From positions 1 to 7,815 of the forward strand of contig MGMW01000119.1 of assembly GCA_001795035.1 (NCBI GenBank): DNA of 7,815 nt, written 5' to 3'. The DNA is from Chloroflexi bacterium RBG_13_53_26 (lineage in GTDB: Bacteria > Chloroflexota > Dehalococcoidia > UBA2247 > RBG-13-53-26). Positions 5,474-7,815 of the stretch are shown here, piece after piece (the stretch's first letter is position 1; every line of letters begins with the position of its first letter). The position numbers were made by a program, and so were the translations under genes. The notes under the pieces were generated by a model, which was not told the origin of the DNA, did not search any database, and saw only the letters and a list, made by a program, of their open reading frames with translations.

Positions 5474-6568
5474 CTAGCAAATCTGGCTGAGAGCCGCAAG
5501 CAGAGCGTCGGTGTGTTCAGGCTTTCCCACGCTGATGCGAAGGTAGTTATTGAGCAGAGGAGTGTCGAAGAAACGTACCAGGATGCCTCTCCGCTTCAGT
5601 TCGTGATAGATTCCAGAGGCCCGATTGTTCGTGACGGAGCAGAGGACAAAGTTGGCCTCCGATGGCCACGGACTGAGTGCTCCTGTCTGGGCCAGCTTGG
5701 CAGAAAGGCGTTCCCGCTCTGAAACGATAGCTTTGATTGTCTGCTGTAAATAGTCGAGGTCTCTGAGGGATTCCAGGGCGGCAATCTGGGCCGCGGCATT
5801 GACGTTGTATGGTGGTTTGATCCTGAAGAGGTGGCTGGCGATGTTCTTGGGGAAGATGCCGTAGCCAACCCTCAAGCCGGCCAGCCCTGCCCATTTGCTG
5901 AAGGTGCGCAGGACGATCAAGTTGTCGTGGCTGGCAATCAGAGGGATCATGGTCTGGCCGCCGAATTCATAGTATGCTTCGTCGATGACTACAATTACAT
6001 TGTTATCCAGAAGATGGAGGATATCTGCCTTGGGGGTGGTATTGCCACTGGGATTGTTTGGAGAAGCAACGAAAACAATCTTGGTGCCTTGATCTATGGC
6101 CTTTTTCACAGCAGGGATATCAATAGCGAAGGATTCATCCCGGGGCACGGCAATTGCAGTGCCACCGTGGGATTCTGTGCTGAAGTGGTAGACACCGAAG
6201 GTTGGCACGCAATTGATGACACTGTCTCCAGGGTTGATAAAGAGGCGCATGATGAAATCGATGATTTCGTCGCTGCCGCTGCCTACCACGATCTGATCTG
6301 CAGAAACTCCCGCGTAGTTTTGCAGGGCCTTCCTCAGTTGTCGCTGCTCCGAATCAGGATAGATGTGATAGTAAGGATATTTCGACAAGGCATCCTTCAC
6401 TCTGGGGGAGCAGCCGTAGGGATTCTCGTTTCCGTCCAGTTTGATAAGCCGCTCAATGGGAATACCGGCATCCTCGGCCAGGACTTCCAGGGGCGCAATG
6501 TAACCATAAGGTTTCATTCGGAGGAGATGGGGCCTGATGAGTCTTTCGGAAACGCCAATCTGATCCAT
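5474..6568 (-). CDS. hisC: histidinol-phosphate aminotransferase
   Basis: HisC moves an amino group from glutamate to imidazole acetol phosphate, making L-histidinol phosphate. It is a cytoplasmic PLP enzyme of fold type I. The 364 residues match the usual length. Visible landmarks: LDGNENPYG (44-52) near the N-terminus, GSGSDEII (96-103) for phosphate binding, SPNNPSGN (169-176), DEAYYEF with Asp196 and Tyr199 contacting PLP, the Schiff-base Lys225 in RTFSKWAGLAGLRVGYG, and the substrate-carboxylate Arg344 in NYLRISVG. The ATG at 6568 lies 20 bases after the holB stop, with AAAGGA about 12 bases before it, so it is probably co-transcribed with lysA and holB. The aminotransferase acts directly after HisB in the pathway, yet hisB is 2.8 kb downstream, beyond unrelated genes. 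Confidence 0.95.
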   Translation of the reverse strand: MDQIGVSERLIRPHLLRMKPYGYIAPLEVLAEDAGIPIERLIKLDGNENPYGCSPRVKDALSKYPYYHIYPDSEQRQLRKALQNYAGVSADQIVVGSGSDEIIDFIMRLFINPGDSVINCVPTFGVYHFSTESHGGTAIAVPRDESFAIDIPAVKKAIDQGTKIVFVASPNNPSGNTTPKADILHLLDNNVIVVIDEAYYEFGGQTMIPLIASHDNLIVLRTFSKWAGLAGLRVGYGIFPKNIASHLFRIKPPYNVNAAAQIAALESLRDLDYLQQTIKAIVSERERLSAKLAQTGALSPWPSEANFVLCSVTNNRASGIYHELKRRGILVRFFDTPLLNNYLRISVGKPEHTDALLAALSQIC

Positions 6569-6588
6569 TGTTTCAAACCATCCTTTGC

Positions 6589-7572
6589 TCAGGGCATTCT
6601 CAGCATAAGCACTTCGAAGGCCAACCTAGCGTTCACATTCTGTTCAAGCTGCTTGCTGGCTGCTTGAAGATGGCGGATGAATTCAGAAATCTGCCTTATG
6701 GTAAGACCTTCGGCTTGACTGGAGAGAGCCGTTTGACAGTCAATATTGGTGATGGATTGCCTATTCCCCCCCTTGATCAGGAGGAGGTCGCGCCACCACT
6801 GCAGCCATGATGAGAGGACTTCAGCCGCTCTGTCTCGACCCTTGCTGAATTGGGCTGCCAGGTCGGCTGCATAGGCGAGCCGCTGCTGCAGGTTGGCGCT
6901 GCTGAGGTCGATGAAGGTGACTATGCTCTGCTGCCTCTCATCAAGGATTCTATTATCATCTTTAGCCAGGAGTGCCCAGCCGAGGCATCCGGCAGATAAT
7001 CTTGAGAGTAGACTTGCTTTGTCATGAGATATATTATGGTGCTTGGTTAGAATGTCTCCGACCACGCTGGTGGGAAGTGGGTGCAACTCGACCCGCTGGC
7101 AACGGGAGAGGACGGTGGGCAGCAGTCTGCTCTCTCGGGCTGTTAACAGGACAAGGTGGACGTTGGGAGGGGGTTCCTCCAGCGTTTTGAGCAAGCAGTT
7201 GGCAGCTTCATGAGAGAGCAGATCGACTTTGTCAAGGATGAATACCTTGCGTTTGCCCTCATAGGGTGGCAAATGAGAGGCCATCTGCATGTCCCTGATC
7301 TGATCAATGCCGATACCTTTGGCTTCTGGGGAAACCAGATCCATTATCTGAACATCAGCGTGCTTGGCGGCTGCAATACGTCGGCAGGAGGGGCACTGCT
7401 GACAGGGGACATCCTGTGACTCACAATTGACTGCCTGGGCGAAGTTGATTGCCAGGGTGAGCTTCCCCACGTGAGGCGGGCCTACAAAGAGATAGGCATG
7501 AGAGAGCTGTCCTCGCTGGATACCGTGTTCCAGTAGCGTAATGATCTTGGGTTGTCCTAATACCTGCCACAT
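6589..7572 (-). CDS. holB: DNA polymerase III subunit delta' (clamp loader)
   Basis: Delta' is the stator subunit of the clamp loader that opens and places the sliding clamp during replication. In 327 residues the AAA+ core shows LSHAYLFVGPPHVGKLTLA (23-41), four zinc-binding cysteines (Cys50, 57, 60, 63 in a C-x6-C-x2-C-x2-C pattern), FILDKVDLLS (111-120) at the Walker B position, CLLKTLEEPPPNVHLVLLT (126-144) and the SRC motif (156-158) that supplies an arginine finger. The P-loop has Leu38 where ATPases carry Ser/Thr, which agrees with delta' not hydrolysing ATP. The C-terminal helical collar follows residue 210. The ATG at 7572 is the only usable start, because an in-frame TAG lies 24 bases upstream. 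The Shine-Dalgarno is weak. It sits between lysA (46-base gap) and hisC (20-base gap) on one strand. Confidence 0.93.
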   Translation of the reverse strand: MWQVLGQPKIITLLEHGIQRGQLSHAYLFVGPPHVGKLTLAINFAQAVNCESQDVPCQQCPSCRRIAAAKHADVQIMDLVSPEAKGIGIDQIRDMQMASHLPPYEGKRKVFILDKVDLLSHEAANCLLKTLEEPPPNVHLVLLTARESRLLPTVLSRCQRVELHPLPTSVVGDILTKHHNISHDKASLLSRLSAGCLGWALLAKDDNRILDERQQSIVTFIDLSSANLQQRLAYAADLAAQFSKGRDRAAEVLSSWLQWWRDLLLIKGGNRQSITNIDCQTALSSQAEGLTIRQISEFIRHLQAASKQLEQNVNARLAFEVLMLRMP

Positions 7573-7618
7573 GAGCTTCGATCCGGCTATGGTGTGCTAG
7601 ATCACTCCTGTCTTTAGT

Positions 7619-7815
7619 CTAGGAGAGATCGCATCTGGTCAGGTCCTGGTGAGTCTCCCGGCGCCTGATGAGGCGAGATTGGCCTTCAGTGACCATCAGA
7701 ATCGCTGGTCTCAGAGATGCATTGTAATTGCTGGCCATGGGGAGAGAGTAGGCACCCGAGGTTGGTATGGCAATGATGTCATCCTCTCTTACCACGGGGA
7801 GACGGATGTCCTTGA
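7619..7815 (-). CDS. lysA: diaminopimelate decarboxylase, C-terminal part (gene continues past the right edge)
   Basis: The last 64 residues of the protein are visible before the TAG at 7619-7621. The run PVVREDDIIAIPTSGAYSLP followed by MASNYNASLRPAILMV is the conserved C-terminal block of LysA: the GAY tyrosine contacts PLP at the dimer interface and SNYN-x-x-x-RPA is highly characteristic. It is followed by LIRRRET-x-x-DL, also typical. LysA removes CO2 from meso-diaminopimelate to make lysine, the last step of that pathway, in the cytoplasm. The PLP lysine and most of the barrel domain lie outside the window. It is upstream of holB on the same strand with a 46-base gap and no terminator, so it probably belongs to the same operon. 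Confidence 0.92.
   Translation of the reverse strand, partial: KDIRLPVVREDDIIAIPTSGAYSLPMASNYNASLRPAILMVTEGQSRLIRRRETHQDLTRCDLS

Noticed and set aside
5831..6667. 278-codon plus-strand ORF opposite hisC
   Set aside because: It is the antisense shadow of hisC and the end of holB. Those genes have full sets of family motifs, and this frame has none.

Overview
The window reads as an ordinary bacterial chromosome segment with moderate GC, Shine-Dalgarno-led genes and sigma70-type promoters. The mix of biosynthetic genes with a CoA-transferase tail, a short-chain dehydrogenase and methylmalonyl-CoA-epimerase-like proteins would fit an anaerobic Chloroflexota/Dehalococcoidia-type genome. That placement is a weak inference from overall style; no marker gene here proves it.

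Layout, left to right. At 2-76 (+) is the tail of a gene that resembles the C-terminus of a CaiB/BaiF CoA-transferase. It converges on an MBL-fold hydrolase (73-1035, -), and the two stop codons overlap in one CTAG. A divergent promoter region (1036-1269) separates the hydrolase from an SDR oxidoreductase (1270-2022, +, TTG start). The SDR converges on hisB (2045-2632, -). Between hisB and a secreted, membrane-anchored surface protein (2966-4357, +) lies a 330-base divergent control region. It holds back-to-back promoters and an unusual 5' leader. A strong rho-independent terminator follows the surface gene. The rest is a minus-strand series read right to left: lysA (partial, 7619-7815), holB (6589-7572), hisC (5474-6568), then two paralogous VOC-fold genes (5018-5425 and 4489-4911).

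Two histidine-pathway genes, hisB and hisC, lie on the same strand but about 2.8 kb apart, separated by the VOC pair and the oppositely oriented surface gene. lysA-holB-hisC are tightly packed (gaps of 46 and 20 bases) and look co-transcribed. They serve lysine synthesis, the replication clamp loader and histidine synthesis, so this is a housekeeping operon rather than one pathway.

The most interesting part is the leader of the surface-protein gene. It carries a perfect extended anti-16S sequence just after the predicted transcription start, with no start codon at usable distance. Its 3' half lies in a hairpin with two competing partners. Two mini-ORFs follow, one of which ends exactly where the surface gene begins (TAA|GTG). 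This resembles a 5' mRNA-stabilising ribosome-binding element (STAB-SD type) and/or a translation-coupling leader. The second point of interest is the VOC pair: the two proteins align without a gap, yet each has lost a different subset of the usual metal-binding residues. I see no CRISPR array, IS element, rRNA or tRNA gene, and no evident defence system.
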